Assembly (NCBI RefSeq): GCF_000236805.1
Contig: NZ_AGFX01000012.1
Span: 1-64,000, forward strand
Length of the DNA stretch: 64,000 bases
Reading direction: 5' to 3'
Source of the DNA: Paenibacillus peoriae KCTC 3763
GTDB taxonomy: Bacteria; Bacillota; Bacilli; Paenibacillales; Paenibacillaceae
In this document: one piece after another, positions 1-7,811 of the stretch
How positions within the stretch are numbered: position 1 is the stretch's first letter
How the letters are laid out: the number at the start of each line of letters is the position of its first letter
The notes under the pieces: generated by a model
The model's database searches: none
The model's input: only the letters and a program-made list of their open reading frames with translations
What the model was told of the DNA's origin: nothing
Position numbers and translations under genes: made by a program

Positions 1-108
1 GCGGGTCCTACTGCTCCTGCCAGCCCTGTCGATCCTGCGGGTCCTACTGCTCCTGCTGGCCCTGTCGGTCCTGCGGGTCCTACTGCTCCTGCCGGCTCTG
101 TCGATCCT
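1..108 (-). repeat. 36-bp tandem repeat, three copies, coding 12-residue Gly-X-Y units
   Basis: Three adjacent 36-bp units (1-36, 37-72, 73-108) differ at only a few bases and probably continue beyond the edge. Each encodes four Gly-X-Y triplets of the collagen-like protein. Such arrays change copy number easily by slippage. Confidence 0.85.
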
Positions 109-323
109 GCGGGTCCTACCGCTCCGGGAATTCCTTGAAAACCTTGTGGCCCTTGCTGGCCTTGAGCACCTGGAACTCCCTGAGGCCCTTGAGGTCCCTG
201 AGGTCCTTGTGGGCCTCGGATCCCTTTAACAATAACCTTCGGCAAAACTTTGACTTTTTTAACAATACATCTTCTAAATTTTTTCCGATGTCTTTTCTTT
301 TGCAAATAATAGTGTCGAAACAT
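1..323 (-). CDS. Collagen-like repeat protein, N-terminal part (runs off the left edge)
   Basis: The frame is open from an ATG at 323 to the window edge, and a strong SD (GGAGGTGATC, 331-340) lies upstream. The first ~33 residues are very basic (many K and R) with no clear signal peptide. Gly-X-Y triplets then begin ([10 protein letters not shown], later [10 protein letters not shown]). Collagen-like Gly-X-Y proteins of spore formers are often exosporium or surface filaments (BclA-like); that role here is inference. One triplet glycine is replaced by glutamate (GAG codon in the third 36-bp repeat unit), interrupting the collagen register. The C-terminus is outside the window, so length and any C-terminal trimerisation domain are unknown. 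Confidence 0.8.
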   Translation of the reverse strand, partial: MFRHYYLQKKRHRKKFRRCIVKKVKVLPKVIVKGIRGPQGPQGPQGPQGVPGAQGQQGPQGFQGIPGAVGPAGSTEPAGAVGPAGPTGPAGAVGPAGSTGLAGAVGP

Positions 324-650
324 AGTTAATGATCACCTCCAAAGTCTAGTCAAAAATAGCTTATTGTGCAATTAACCAAAAAGATTGGACTATTGACTTC
401 ATTTGGGGAAAGATAGGCCAGCGCGTCCAGATCAAACAGTTCTGCTGGCAGTTCGCTTTCCGGAAATGTTTTTAAAGATCTGAATAGACATCAAGAATGG
501 ATATAGCGGGTTATGATTACGCTGATAGATACGCATTATCTGCGGGTACATAACCTTTTCATTTTTTGTCAGTTTTGGCAGACATTTAATATGGGAGTAA
601 AATTCCTTTCTTCTGCTTCTTCTTCAAAACATTCAAACCTCTCAAAAAGG
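324..650. other. Intergenic stretch with a possible decayed minus-strand coding remnant
   Basis: There is no intact gene. On the minus strand, protein-like segments occur in successive frames (for example ELPAELFDLDALAYLSPN near 400-470 and LPKLTKNEKVMYPQIMRIY near 500-570), separated by stops and frame changes. This may be the remains of a gene. I do not recognise the family and the call is weak. Confidence 0.25.
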
Positions 651-680
651 CAATAAAAAAAGTCACTCAAATGAGTGACT
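651..680 (-). terminator. Rho-independent terminator
   Basis: An 8-bp stem (AGTCACTC/GAGTGACT) with a 4-base loop is followed on the minus strand by a run of T (complement of the A-run at 655-660). It lies just downstream of the decayed immunity-like copy at 714-894 and probably was its terminator. Confidence 0.75.
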
Positions 681-713
681 TGTACCTGCCTATGTTTTTA
701 CAGCACCAAAGTA

Positions 714-894
714 TCACAGACGCTTATTTAAAACCCGGAAAAATAAACGATTAAGCCCTGATAAGCTGACTTTTGCTCACTTTCTCGATATTACTCAATT
801 TGATTTTCCTCATGATTTGTTCTTTGGAGCCGTATCTATGTACAACTACTTTTTCGTTTACGTGTTCTTTATAAAGTAAAACAAATGCTCCCAT
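714..894 (-). pseudogene. Decayed second copy of the toxin-linked immunity-like gene
   Basis: From an ATG at 894 the frame encodes 47 residues to a TAA at 751. The start (KEHVNEKVVVHRYGSKEQIM) aligns by eye with the intact protein at 1163-1414 (KEYEDEERVVYNYGPSEDVM). After a frame change the similarity seems to continue (LFFRVLNKRL versus FFFKRAGRRL) to a stop at 714. So this looks like a frameshifted paralogue of the immunity-like gene, ending just before a terminator. Orphan immunity copies beside polymorphic toxins are common; that this is one is inference. A short 47-residue functional protein cannot be excluded. Confidence 0.6.
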
Positions 895-1064
895 TCTCAA
901 AATACTTTTTACTTACTTTCCCCTTAACATAATCTAAATTAGTTACAATTTACTCAACTCAAAGTTAATAGTCAATATCTTCAATCTAACTAGCAGACTT
1001 CCTCAGCCATAGGAAAGCCTTCTGTCTACACATGTTTCCCAAGCCTATTCTACACCCCTTGTAA

Positions 1065-1099
1065 TGAAAAAAGTAACTCCTCATGTGAGAGCTACTTTT
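1065..1099 (-). terminator. Rho-independent terminator after the toxin/immunity genes
   Basis: On the minus strand a ~10-bp stem (AAAGTAGCTC/GAGTTACTTT, one G-T pair) is followed by TTTTTTC. It is ~65 bases beyond the stop of the 1163-1414 gene. Confidence 0.7.
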
Positions 1100-1162
1100 A
1101 AGAAATCATAATGGTTCCATTTGTTTTCTAGGATTCTTGTGAAGGCAGTTTATATAATCCAC

Positions 1163-1414
1163 TTACGACTCAATAGTCGTTTTTTCTACAAAGTTTCCTT
1201 TCTCTTTAATAATCATTCTAGCCAACCTTCGTCCCGCTCTCTTAAAGAAAAATTCGTCAGCATAATTCTCTGAAACTATCGGAGCAATTTGATTTATGAC
1301 CTCATTTTTTTTGTCATATTCTATTTTTCCCATTACATCTTCACTTGGTCCATAATTATATACAACTCTTTCTTCATCTTCATATTCTTTTAACATGATT
1401 ATATATACCGCCAT
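1163..1414 (-). CDS. Small protein, probable immunity partner of the adjacent type VII toxin
   Basis: An 83-residue cytoplasmic protein with no signal or membrane segment. The ATG at 1414 is chosen because GAGGAG, formed by the last codons of the toxin, sits 8 bases upstream; a GTG three codons earlier is too close to it. It follows the toxin stop by five bases, the usual toxin-then-immunity order of polymorphic toxin loci, and a decayed paralogue lies at 714-894. The family is not recognised; immunity is inferred from size, position and duplication. A terminator follows at 1065-1099. Confidence 0.6.
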   Translation of the reverse strand: MAVYIIMLKEYEDEERVVYNYGPSEDVMGKIEYDKKNEVINQIAPIVSENYADEFFFKRAGRRLARMIIKEKGNFVEKTTIES

Positions 1415-1419
1415 TAATC

Positions 1420-2621
1420 TCACTCCTCATAGATCTTTTCCCAATTCCATGGTTTTCCAGATTCTATAGTTTTATCATGTGCTGTTCTATAATTCGTATG
1501 GAATATGCCTTCAAACCTCGATTCAAAAAGCTCATGATGTAGTAATTGTACATCAGAATCCACATATTTCCCATCAATTAACCTCTCCCACGCTTGTGAT
1601 AATTCAAAGTCCGGGTCAAATCTCCCGACTCCATGATCTTTAATGTGGGTATTGTTAAAAACATGGTCTTTAATTCTTTGAATTCTATTTTCTGAAAAAC
1701 CAGTGTTTTTAGCAATGGCTTCTACGTCTTGATTTCCTAAGTTCCTAAATTTTTCGTACAACTCCTCTGCAATAGCTTCTTCTTTAAAAAATTGCTCCGG
1801 AGAAATATTACGAGCACCAGTTTCAGCATAATTAAATTCGTTTGATTTTATATTAGAAGAGCGCTGTTCGCTTTCTTTTAAAATATTGGTTGTACTCTTA
1901 GCACCTTTATACTTAACAGACCCTTCCAAAACATTTTTTGGCTTAATCAGTGCTTTGGTAGTCGTTGAGCCTATCACAAACCTGCTGTACCAATCATATT
2001 TGCCATATGTTCCTTTGACCATGCATTGGTGGGATTAAATGTACCCTGAATCATACCCGTCACACCAAATGTAGCAAAATTGAGTTTGTCGTTCCATGAA
2101 TTGTTTTGCACTGCTGCTCTGTCCATGTAACCTTCATACATACCCTTGGGAATACCGTACGTCATATAATCCATGAAACTCCAGAATGAATCAAATTTTT
2201 TCTCATATCGTACCGAATTAGCGGCTACAAAATCCTGACCAAGCTCCGTTAAACTATCCGCCGATTTCTGGAGCGCATTTCGTGTATCTTGAACAGGAAC
2301 TGCACAAGTATTCGGTGGAGGTGGCAAGCAACTTGGGTCTAGATTCCCATCCTCCATCAGATCAGCTAATCTGAATTTATCCGCATGATGGCGCAATTCT
2401 TTTGCAATCGAATCTGTTAGTGTAACAAAGTCAGCCATATTCTTCTGAGATGTTTGGAATCTATAATAGAATTGCTCCTTCGTTATTCCCTCCCAAAATC
2501 GTTCCATAAACGAAATATGCTGCGATAACTGACTATTCATTTGCATCGCGGTTTGCTGTGCAAGCTCAAATTTCTTAGAGACGGATATAAGTTGTTCAGG
2601 TGTCACTTTAATGGTTGTCAT
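1420..2621 (-). pseudogene. WXG100/LXG-type secreted toxin, split by a one-base frameshift
   Basis: The first part (2621 to 1974) begins like a WXG100 secretion domain: a helical N-terminus with F-W-E-G (W43-G45), then a charged helix, a short Pro-rich linker near residue 100, and a pre-toxin-like segment ending IGTAGL before a stop. The second part (open in another frame from 2022 to 1420) continues with VIGSTTTKALIKPKN and a C-terminal, mostly helical domain with conserved-looking HHE and AH motifs near its end. Adding one T in the T-run at about 1978-1981 restores a single ~400-residue protein (IGTAG-FVIGS), so this is a frameshifted gene, or a sequencing error. Such proteins are exported by the type VII (Yuk/Ess) system for competition between bacteria. 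The activity of the C-terminal domain is not recognised. Confidence 0.65.
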
Positions 2622-2786
2622 AATTTACCTCGGTTTAGGTTCGTTAAGACATAATAACATTATTCAAATTTATGGAAAACCATCTCCACTCCTAATTGTT
2701 ATAAGAATAAGAAGACTTAATCCCTATGACCTCTGACTTATATTTATCAGATGCAGCTTCTTCTTAATTATAAAAAAGTACTTCTA

Positions 2787-3059
2787 TCAATAATTTTTCC
2801 CATCAAATATTTCTAACATCATCAAAACTCCCGTTTTGTACCCAGAAATATAATCCGAAGCAGACAATATAGAAATTAGGACATCATTTAAATCGGATAG
2901 TTCTTCAATTAACCTATAATCTTGTTCTGGCAATCTTGCTTTTAGAGTTTCCATAGAAGCGGATATTTTCTGATGGGTTAGTTCAAGTTCAGGGTTCTTC
3001 GGTTTGATTCGTTCACTTGGATACCATTTGCCGTAATATAAATCCTCCAAGATACTCAT
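2787..3059 (-). CDS. DUF6809-type small protein upstream of the toxin gene
   Basis: Ninety residues beginning MSILEDLYYGKWYPSER, which resembles the DUF6809 family (typical start ILE-LYYG-..P-ER). It is all helical, with no signal peptide. SD AAGGAG lies about 8 bases before the ATG. It lies 165 bases upstream of the WXG100 toxin on the same strand and may be a chaperone or accessory factor of the toxin locus; that is inference, as the family function is unknown to me. Confidence 0.6.
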   Translation of the reverse strand: MSILEDLYYGKWYPSERIKPKNPELELTHQKISASMETLKARLPEQDYRLIEELSDLNDVLISILSASDYISGYKTGVLMMLEIFDGKNY

Positions 3060-3312
3060 TTCATCTTCTCCTTCTTGGTATAGACTTTGCGTGAATTCCG
3101 GATTCGTAGATGCATTTTGTTCCCCAAAAATAAGAATATCCTATTGGAAATATCAATATTGAATTTTAGCGAATATTTCACTAGGAATAACTGAAGGACT
3201 ACTGGCCTATTTCCACCAAACAAACACAATTAATCCAATTCATAAACTAACGACTTAATCTGCAATGAAACGGTTAAAAGAGCCAATTTAATTGACCTAA
3301 AGCAGGCTTTAA
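3060..3312. other. AT-rich intergenic region
   Basis: No convincing coding frame. It should contain the promoter of the DUF6809/toxin genes reading leftward, but I see no clear -35/-10 pair. Confidence 0.4.
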
Positions 3313-3352
3313 AGAAAAAAGGAACCTCCATAAATGGGGCTCCCTTTTTTAA
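3313..3352 (-). terminator. Rho-independent terminator of the esterase gene
   Basis: A long imperfect stem (AAAAAAGG...CCTTTTTT arms around TAAA) lies ~30 bases past the stop of the 3380-4501 gene, with a T-run on the minus strand. Confidence 0.75.
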
Positions 3353-3379
3353 TAAAATAACATAAATATTTAGAATAGC

Positions 3380-4501
3380 TTATTTATTAAGCAATTTTTT
3401 TGTTACCCAGGTTATAGCTGCATTATTGACATCTTCACCCTGGCCACCGTGGGGAGCTTTAGAGTTAGACATAAAAATATTTTCGACTCCTGCATGGTTA
3501 AGAGCATCTCTAAGTCTCCAACTTTGTTGAATAGATACTAAACTGTCACGTCCTCCATGCGCAATAAACATGGGTGGATCATCTGAAGATACATAATTTA
3601 TAGGACTTGCCATTTCCGCCAACTTTACTTTTTCCCAATAAGGAGAACCTGTTTGTTTTTTATCCCGAATATCTCTCAGGACTGCCACACCTTGTCCTTC
3701 TTTATCAAATCCAAGAAGTTTGGCTTCAGCTGCTCGTGGAGAGTCATGTGTTTCAGCTGCCTCCTCAAGAGATTGCAGGGTTGGGTCCATCTCAGGTCCC
3801 ATGGTAAACATATCTGTTGGACCGTAAAAATCAACTGCAGCCATTACTTTGCTTGAATACTCAAGATTGCCCCCAACATCACCTTCAAGCTCTTTTATAT
3901 CACTGGTAACAGCGAGTTCGGTAGCCAGATGTCCACCTGCAGAATTTCCTGCAACTGCAATTTTTTCTGGATCAATACCGTATTCCTTAGCATGTGCACG
4001 CAGATATCTGATACTGCCCTTAACATCATAAATGGGAGCCGGGAAAATAGCTTCGCCACTTAGCCGATAATCTATGGAAACGAAAGTAATTTTATTCTCT
4101 AACACTTTTTTAAAAACTTGATATGCTGAATCTGTAGCCACTTGATCTGTGGCTCTACCTGTCATTTGTGCTGGGCGATTTGGTGGTGCGGCTGTTTCCT
4201 TTTTTGCATCTTTAGGAGCATCATCGCCCTGATAGTCCCCTATAAGCCATCCTCCTCCATGAACATACACCAAGACAGGAGTTGCTTCGGTTACACCCTC
4301 CGGCTTGAAGATGTTCATTTTTAGCTCTTTTTTCTTTCCATCGTCATTAGTTACGGTTGCATACACCACATCTTTATAGGTAGGAGCCATACGAATAACA
4401 TCTGTAGGAGGACTTTCAGCAGCTACGAAGCCTTCCTTTTGCGTGGCAAAAGCCAATGTTGCTAAAAGTGCGAAGGATACCATTCTTAGTTTTTTATTCA
4501 T
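3380..4501 (-). CDS. Secreted alpha/beta-hydrolase (carboxylesterase / lipase-like)
   Basis: A 373-residue protein with an N-terminal signal peptide (KK charge, hydrophobic LLATLAFA, likely cleavage near residue 28). Oxyanion motif HGGGW is near residue 80, nucleophile elbow GNSAGG (GxSxG) near 185, then an acid in GGRDSLV and a histidine in APHGGQG near the end. This is the HSL/BD-FAE-type esterase layout. An extra loop rich in K, D and A follows the oxyanion motif. It should hydrolyse short-chain esters outside the cell; the substrate is unknown. SD AAGGAG precedes the ATG. It lies 18 bases downstream of the MarR gene, so the two probably form one operon under the operator at 4997-5036. Confidence 0.8.
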   Translation of the reverse strand: MNKKLRMVSFALLATLAFATQKEGFVAAESPPTDVIRMAPTYKDVVYATVTNDDGKKKELKMNIFKPEGVTEATPVLVYVHGGGWLIGDYQGDDAPKDAKKETAAPPNRPAQMTGRATDQVATDSAYQVFKKVLENKITFVSIDYRLSGEAIFPAPIYDVKGSIRYLRAHAKEYGIDPEKIAVAGNSAGGHLATELAVTSDIKELEGDVGGNLEYSSKVMAAVDFYGPTDMFTMGPEMDPTLQSLEEAAETHDSPRAAEAKLLGFDKEGQGVAVLRDIRDKKQTGSPYWEKVKLAEMASPINYVSSDDPPMFIAHGGRDSLVSIQQSWRLRDALNHAGVENIFMSNSKAPHGGQGEDVNNAAITWVTKKLLNK

Positions 4502-4519
4502 ACTCTCTCTCCTTGATTC

Positions 4520-4972
4520 TCACTTTTTTTCATTCTCGCATTCTATCAGGTTATCTAAAGTTCTTATCAAGAAACTTTGATACAATGCTATTTCATCCTC
4601 GCTAAATCCCTTGTAAAAAGTCTCTCCGACTTCATCAATAATCTTTTTGTTCAATTCCACCAGATTTTCATTTCTATTCACTACTTTAACTATTGTTTTT
4701 CGTTTGTCTGTTTGGCAAGGCATAAAACTGATATGTCCTGCTTTTTCCAACTTACTTAATATACTCGTTAAAGTTGACTTTTGAAGATTGGTAATCCTTG
4801 AGATTTCATGTATAGGTATTTCGTCTTTCGCCCAAAGATAAAACAAAATTCTTGCTTGTGTTGCTGTTAAAGTATCAACCTCAGATTCCCTGTGTTTTCT
4901 TGAAACTATTCTAGCCAGCAATGCATCTATGGATGCTGATAAAAAAACAGATCTTCCTTTTATAATGCCCAT
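4520..4972 (-). CDS. MarR-family transcriptional regulator
   Basis: A 150-residue winged-helix protein: TATQARILFYLW, then the recognition helix region ISRITNLQKSTLTSILSKLE and wing (CQTDKRKTIVKV). The start is the ATG at 4972 with SD GGAGGTG 5 bases upstream. A longer frame to 5068 exists, but it runs through the gene's own promoter and operator (-10 TATAAT at 5016-5021), so its upstream codons cannot be translated from that promoter. It lies upstream of the secreted esterase in one operon. It is likely an autorepressor also controlling the esterase; the ligand is unknown. Confidence 0.85.
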   Translation of the reverse strand: MGIIKGRSVFLSASIDALLARIVSRKHRESEVDTLTATQARILFYLWAKDEIPIHEISRITNLQKSTLTSILSKLEKAGHISFMPCQTDKRKTIVKVVNRNENLVELNKKIIDEVGETFYKGFSEDEIALYQSFLIRTLDNLIECENEKK

Positions 4973-4996
4973 TTGCACCTCCATTATTTCAAAAAA

Positions 4997-5044
4997 AGTA
5001 CCATACCGTACTAAAATTATAGTTCGATATGGTACTATTTTCAA
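4997..5044 (-). promoter_or_regulatory. Sigma-A promoter overlapped by a 17-bp-arm inverted repeat (MarR operator)
   Basis: Minus strand: -35 TTGAAA (5039-5044), 17-base spacer, -10 TATAAT (5016-5021). Two 17-base arms, 4997-5013 and 5020-5036, are inverted copies matching at 15 of 17 positions and flank the -10 box. This is the geometry of a MarR-type repressor site and predicts autorepression of the marR-esterase operon. Confidence 0.75.
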
Positions 5045-5097
5045 CATGTATTTTTTGAATGTTTGCAATCATTATCTCTTACGACCTGTAGCTCCCC

Positions 5098-5874
5098 TCA
5101 ATTTATATGTGACATATATTCAAATGCTGTTGTTCCATATATGCTTTTAAAGTGTTTATTTAAATGGGTTAAATCAACAAAACCACATTCTGCTACTGCT
5201 GAATAAATATCTCCACTTTTTTCTATTAACTGCTTGGCACGTTCTATCTTACAGTTAAGAAAGTATTGGTATGGTGACATTCCAGTATGAGCATTAAATA
5301 ATCGGATAAACTGGAATTTCGATAAATGAAGCTCTTTACATATCTCGTCAAGTTTAAGTACATGTTCCAAGTTGGCATGAATCATATCCTTCGCTATCCT
5401 AATTAGAGCGTTATCTTTCTTATCGCCTGTAGAAAGATTAGTTTGAAACAGGCTATCCGTCAGGGATAAAAGTAATTCGCTACACAAAGCCTCATCTTTT
5501 TCGCTTAATATGGCATTAGAAAGACTTAATATTCTTTGTTCAAGTCTATAATCATACACAATAGGAGTTGAAAAACGTACGATATCCTTTTTCTCAATAA
5601 TCTCTAAAAGCAATTGTGGCTCAATATATAGCATGACGTAATCAATGCCCACCTCATTATGTGCCATTCCGTCATGTGCCTGTTCTGGATTAAAGAGCAT
5701 AACACCATTTTGATAGGATAATTGCAGGCTGCCATCCAAGTTATACTGTTGAATACCACGCAATGTTACGCCTATTGCATACTCCTTGTGAGAGTGCTTC
5801 TTATACTTAAATTCAGTCATACTTGCTGATAATGCAGTAATACCTGCTGATTTTTTATAGATAAATTTGTCCAT
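5098..5874 (-). CDS. AraC-family transcriptional regulator
   Basis: A 258-residue protein. The N-terminal half is an AraC-type cupin ligand domain (HSHKEYAIGVTLRG, then NPEQAHDG near residue 70-85). The C-terminal ~100 residues form two helix-turn-helix units (LDEICKELHLSKFQFIRLF and AVAECGFVDLTHLNKHFK, ending in the AraC signature). Start ATG at 5874 follows SD AGAGGTG by 6 bases. It lies 25 bases downstream of the lysE-type gene and probably shares its transcript. AraC proteins adjacent to LysE exporters often control them; here this is inference. Confidence 0.85.
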   Translation of the reverse strand: MDKFIYKKSAGITALSASMTEFKYKKHSHKEYAIGVTLRGIQQYNLDGSLQLSYQNGVMLFNPEQAHDGMAHNEVGIDYVMLYIEPQLLLEIIEKKDIVRFSTPIVYDYRLEQRILSLSNAILSEKDEALCSELLLSLTDSLFQTNLSTGDKKDNALIRIAKDMIHANLEHVLKLDEICKELHLSKFQFIRLFNAHTGMSPYQYFLNCKIERAKQLIEKSGDIYSAVAECGFVDLTHLNKHFKSIYGTTAFEYMSHIN

Positions 5875-5899
5875 TTCAATCACCTCTAACTAAGCTCAC

Positions 5900-6475
5900 C
5901 TACATCCATATCATTATGGCAGCATAAGCTAAAAATAAGGCCATTATTACATTAACAATCTTTTTATGATTCTGTAAAAACTCCTTGAAGATTGTACCGA
6001 AAAGAACCCATGTCACAAATGCTAAAAATCCAATAAGAGTTATAGCGACAATACTGATCATCACCGCAGGTATTGCGATATAGTGAGGCATAATAAAACT
6101 AGGAATTACAGTCATTGTAAATAGCACTACCTTTGGATTTAAAAACTGCATAAGGAAGCCTGACATAAAGGTAGCCGTTTGGTTTACGGTTGGATTGGAT
6201 GTATCCATTTTGTAAACTTGATATGCGAGAAAGAACATATAACAGCTTCCGATTATCTGCATAACAATTAAAATTTTCGGTATGATCGTTATAAGCATAG
6301 TATTCAATATTGCAGAAATAACAAGTAATAAACCAAAAGCAATAGTTGCTCCATACGTATATTTCATTGCTTTTTTTGCACCAAAATTATGCACTGTGGA
6401 CAATATGACGATATTGGTAGGACCTGGTGTAAAAGTGGCAATAAAACAGTAAATTAAAAAAGATGTAATATTCAT
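5900..6475 (-). CDS. LysE-family amino-acid exporter
   Basis: A 191-residue inner-membrane protein with about six hydrophobic helices and the LysE/RhtB signature near the N-terminus (FTPGPTNIVIL), plus GFLMQFLNPKV near residue 110. Family members export amino acids or related compounds. The start is the ATG at 6475 with SD AAAGGAG 8 bases upstream; a longer frame to 6532 has no SD. The start codon and SD lie inside a perfect 19-bp hairpin (6460-6518), so translation may be controlled. It is co-directional with the AraC gene downstream. Confidence 0.85.
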   Translation of the reverse strand: MNITSFLIYCFIATFTPGPTNIVILSTVHNFGAKKAMKYTYGATIAFGLLLVISAILNTMLITIIPKILIVMQIIGSCYMFFLAYQVYKMDTSNPTVNQTATFMSGFLMQFLNPKVVLFTMTVIPSFIMPHYIAIPAVMISIVAITLIGFLAFVTWVLFGTIFKEFLQNHKKIVNVIMALFLAYAAIMIWM

Positions 6476-6518
6476 GAGGAAAACTCCTTTTAACGTATTC
6501 TCATGAATATTACATCTT
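6460..6518 (-). promoter_or_regulatory. Perfect 19-bp inverted repeat enclosing the lysE SD and start codon
   Basis: Arms 6460-6478 and 6500-6518 are exact reverse complements (AAGATGTAATATTCATGAG and its complement). The 21-base loop holds the SD (AAAGGAG on the mRNA) and the downstream arm position of the mRNA stem contains the ATG start. In RNA this would lock the start codon in a stem; in DNA it could be a regulator site. Confidence 0.8.
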
Positions 6519-6610
6519 AAGATAAATGGCATATAGTATATTATTGCAGGTAGCTTATGACAACAAGGTTGAACTAATCGTAGTCACATTAATAGTTTTT
6601 GTTGTATCCA

Positions 6611-7303
6611 TTATTTCAATTTAGCAAGAAGCAACTCCAATTCCTCCCTGTCTAAATGTCTCCATTGCCCCCGTTCCAGATGATCCAAGGTAATATTCAT
6701 AATTCGGACACGCTCCAGCTTTAGTACTCTATATCCCAGAGCCTTGCACATTCTGCGAATTTGCAGATTCAACCCTTGCGTCAAAATAATGCGGAACTCG
6801 TATTCGCTTGTACGATCAACCTTGCACGGTTTGGTCATGACGTTCAATATTTCAACACCGCGAGACATGGCCTGCGTAAATTCATCTGTAACAGGTTTGT
6901 CTACAGTTACTACATATTCCTTCTCGTGGCCATGCTCGGAACGCATCATTTGATTGACGATGCTTCCATCGTTCGTTAATAAGATGAGCCCCTCTGATGC
7001 TTTATCCAGTCTGCCAATGGCAAAAATACGTGAAGGGTAATTGATATAGCTAATAATATTGCCAGCCACCTGCTCCGCTGCCGTACATACAATGCCGACG
7101 GGCTTATTTAGCGCCAAATATACAGGCTCACTACGATTAACTGGAATAGCTTCCCCATCGATCAGCACAATATCCTGTGGCTCTACATGAGCCCCTGCTT
7201 CACAAACCTTGCCATTAATCGTAATTCGCCCGGCGTTTATCAACCTGTTCGTTTCCCGACGTGAGCAGAATCCCGTTTCGCTTATGTACTTGTTAATTCG
7301 CAT
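6611..7303 (-). CDS. rluF: RluF/RsuA-family rRNA pseudouridine synthase
   Basis: A 230-residue protein with an N-terminal S4 RNA-binding domain (RINKYISETGFCSRRETNRL) and a catalytic domain with the signature GRLDKASEGLILLTND, where the D is the catalytic aspartate. The later motifs LNLQIRRMCKALGY and GQWRHL resemble RluF (23S rRNA position 2604) more than RluB or RsuA. Start ATG at 7303 follows GAGGTG by 6 bases; an in-frame ATG four codons earlier overlaps that SD. It appears monocistronic. The exact target base is inferred from family resemblance. Confidence 0.8.
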   Translation of the reverse strand: MRINKYISETGFCSRRETNRLINAGRITINGKVCEAGAHVEPQDIVLIDGEAIPVNRSEPVYLALNKPVGIVCTAAEQVAGNIISYINYPSRIFAIGRLDKASEGLILLTNDGSIVNQMMRSEHGHEKEYVVTVDKPVTDEFTQAMSRGVEILNVMTKPCKVDRTSEYEFRIILTQGLNLQIRRMCKALGYRVLKLERVRIMNITLDHLERGQWRHLDREELELLLAKLK

Positions 7304-7357
7304 GCTACACCTCATTTACGTCATAGTATGAGATATATGAATATCTACATGGATTCA

Positions 7358-7395
7358 TTAAAAAACATCTGATTACGTATGCATAATCAGATGTT
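7358..7395 (-). terminator. Rho-independent terminator
   Basis: A perfect 12-bp stem (AACATCTGATTA/TAATCAGATGTT, 8-base loop) with a T-run on the minus strand, 33 bases past the stop of the small basic gene at 7428-7622. Confidence 0.85.
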
Positions 7396-7427
7396 CGCCT
7401 TTGAAGACAAGCCTATACATGCTCGGC

Positions 7428-7622
7428 TTATTTACTTCTGCCGCTACCTTTGTTCCCACTTGATTTGGCGGCAACGCCACCTTTTGCAGCGCCTGACGCT
7501 GTGCTTCCCGGTGCGCTTGAAGCGCTTTTTCTCCTTACAGGCTTCGCTGTTTTATTCCAGCGTGTCCAGCCCTTACTGCCTGTACCTCGGCCGGTTCCGC
7601 CGCCCTTGCTTTTTGCACCCAT
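7428..7622 (-). CDS. Small basic Gly/Ser/Lys-rich protein
   Basis: Sixty-four residues, low complexity, strongly basic (MGAKSKGGGTGRGTGSKGW then K, R, A, S-rich). There is no signal or membrane segment and it is likely disordered and nucleic-acid binding. It is supported as a real gene by SD GGAGTGATC before the ATG and by its own strong terminator at 7358-7395. I have a recollection of similar short basic proteins in bacilli, but no function is known to me. Confidence 0.6.
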   Translation of the reverse strand: MGAKSKGGGTGRGTGSKGWTRWNKTAKPVRRKSASSAPGSTASGAAKGGVAAKSSGNKGSGRSK

Positions 7623-7811
7623 TTGATCACTCCAATAGTCGTCATTCAGATGTAACTACGCTATCATACCATTACTTTTGGCATAATGCCTGCTTGTTTT
7701 GAAAATGAAGCAATAAATCGAAAAAACGTGGTATTTATGCTTCTGTACAGGTTAATAATGATTGGTGAGAATTTAGCCTGTTAAGAAATCAGCCATAAAG
7801 GAGTGCAGCAG

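Noticed and set aside
7428-7702. Plus-strand reading frame over the small basic gene (7379-7702)
   Set aside because: It has no SD, runs through the minus-strand terminator, and its composition is the mirror of the minus-strand GC-rich codons. The minus-strand gene has SD and terminator.
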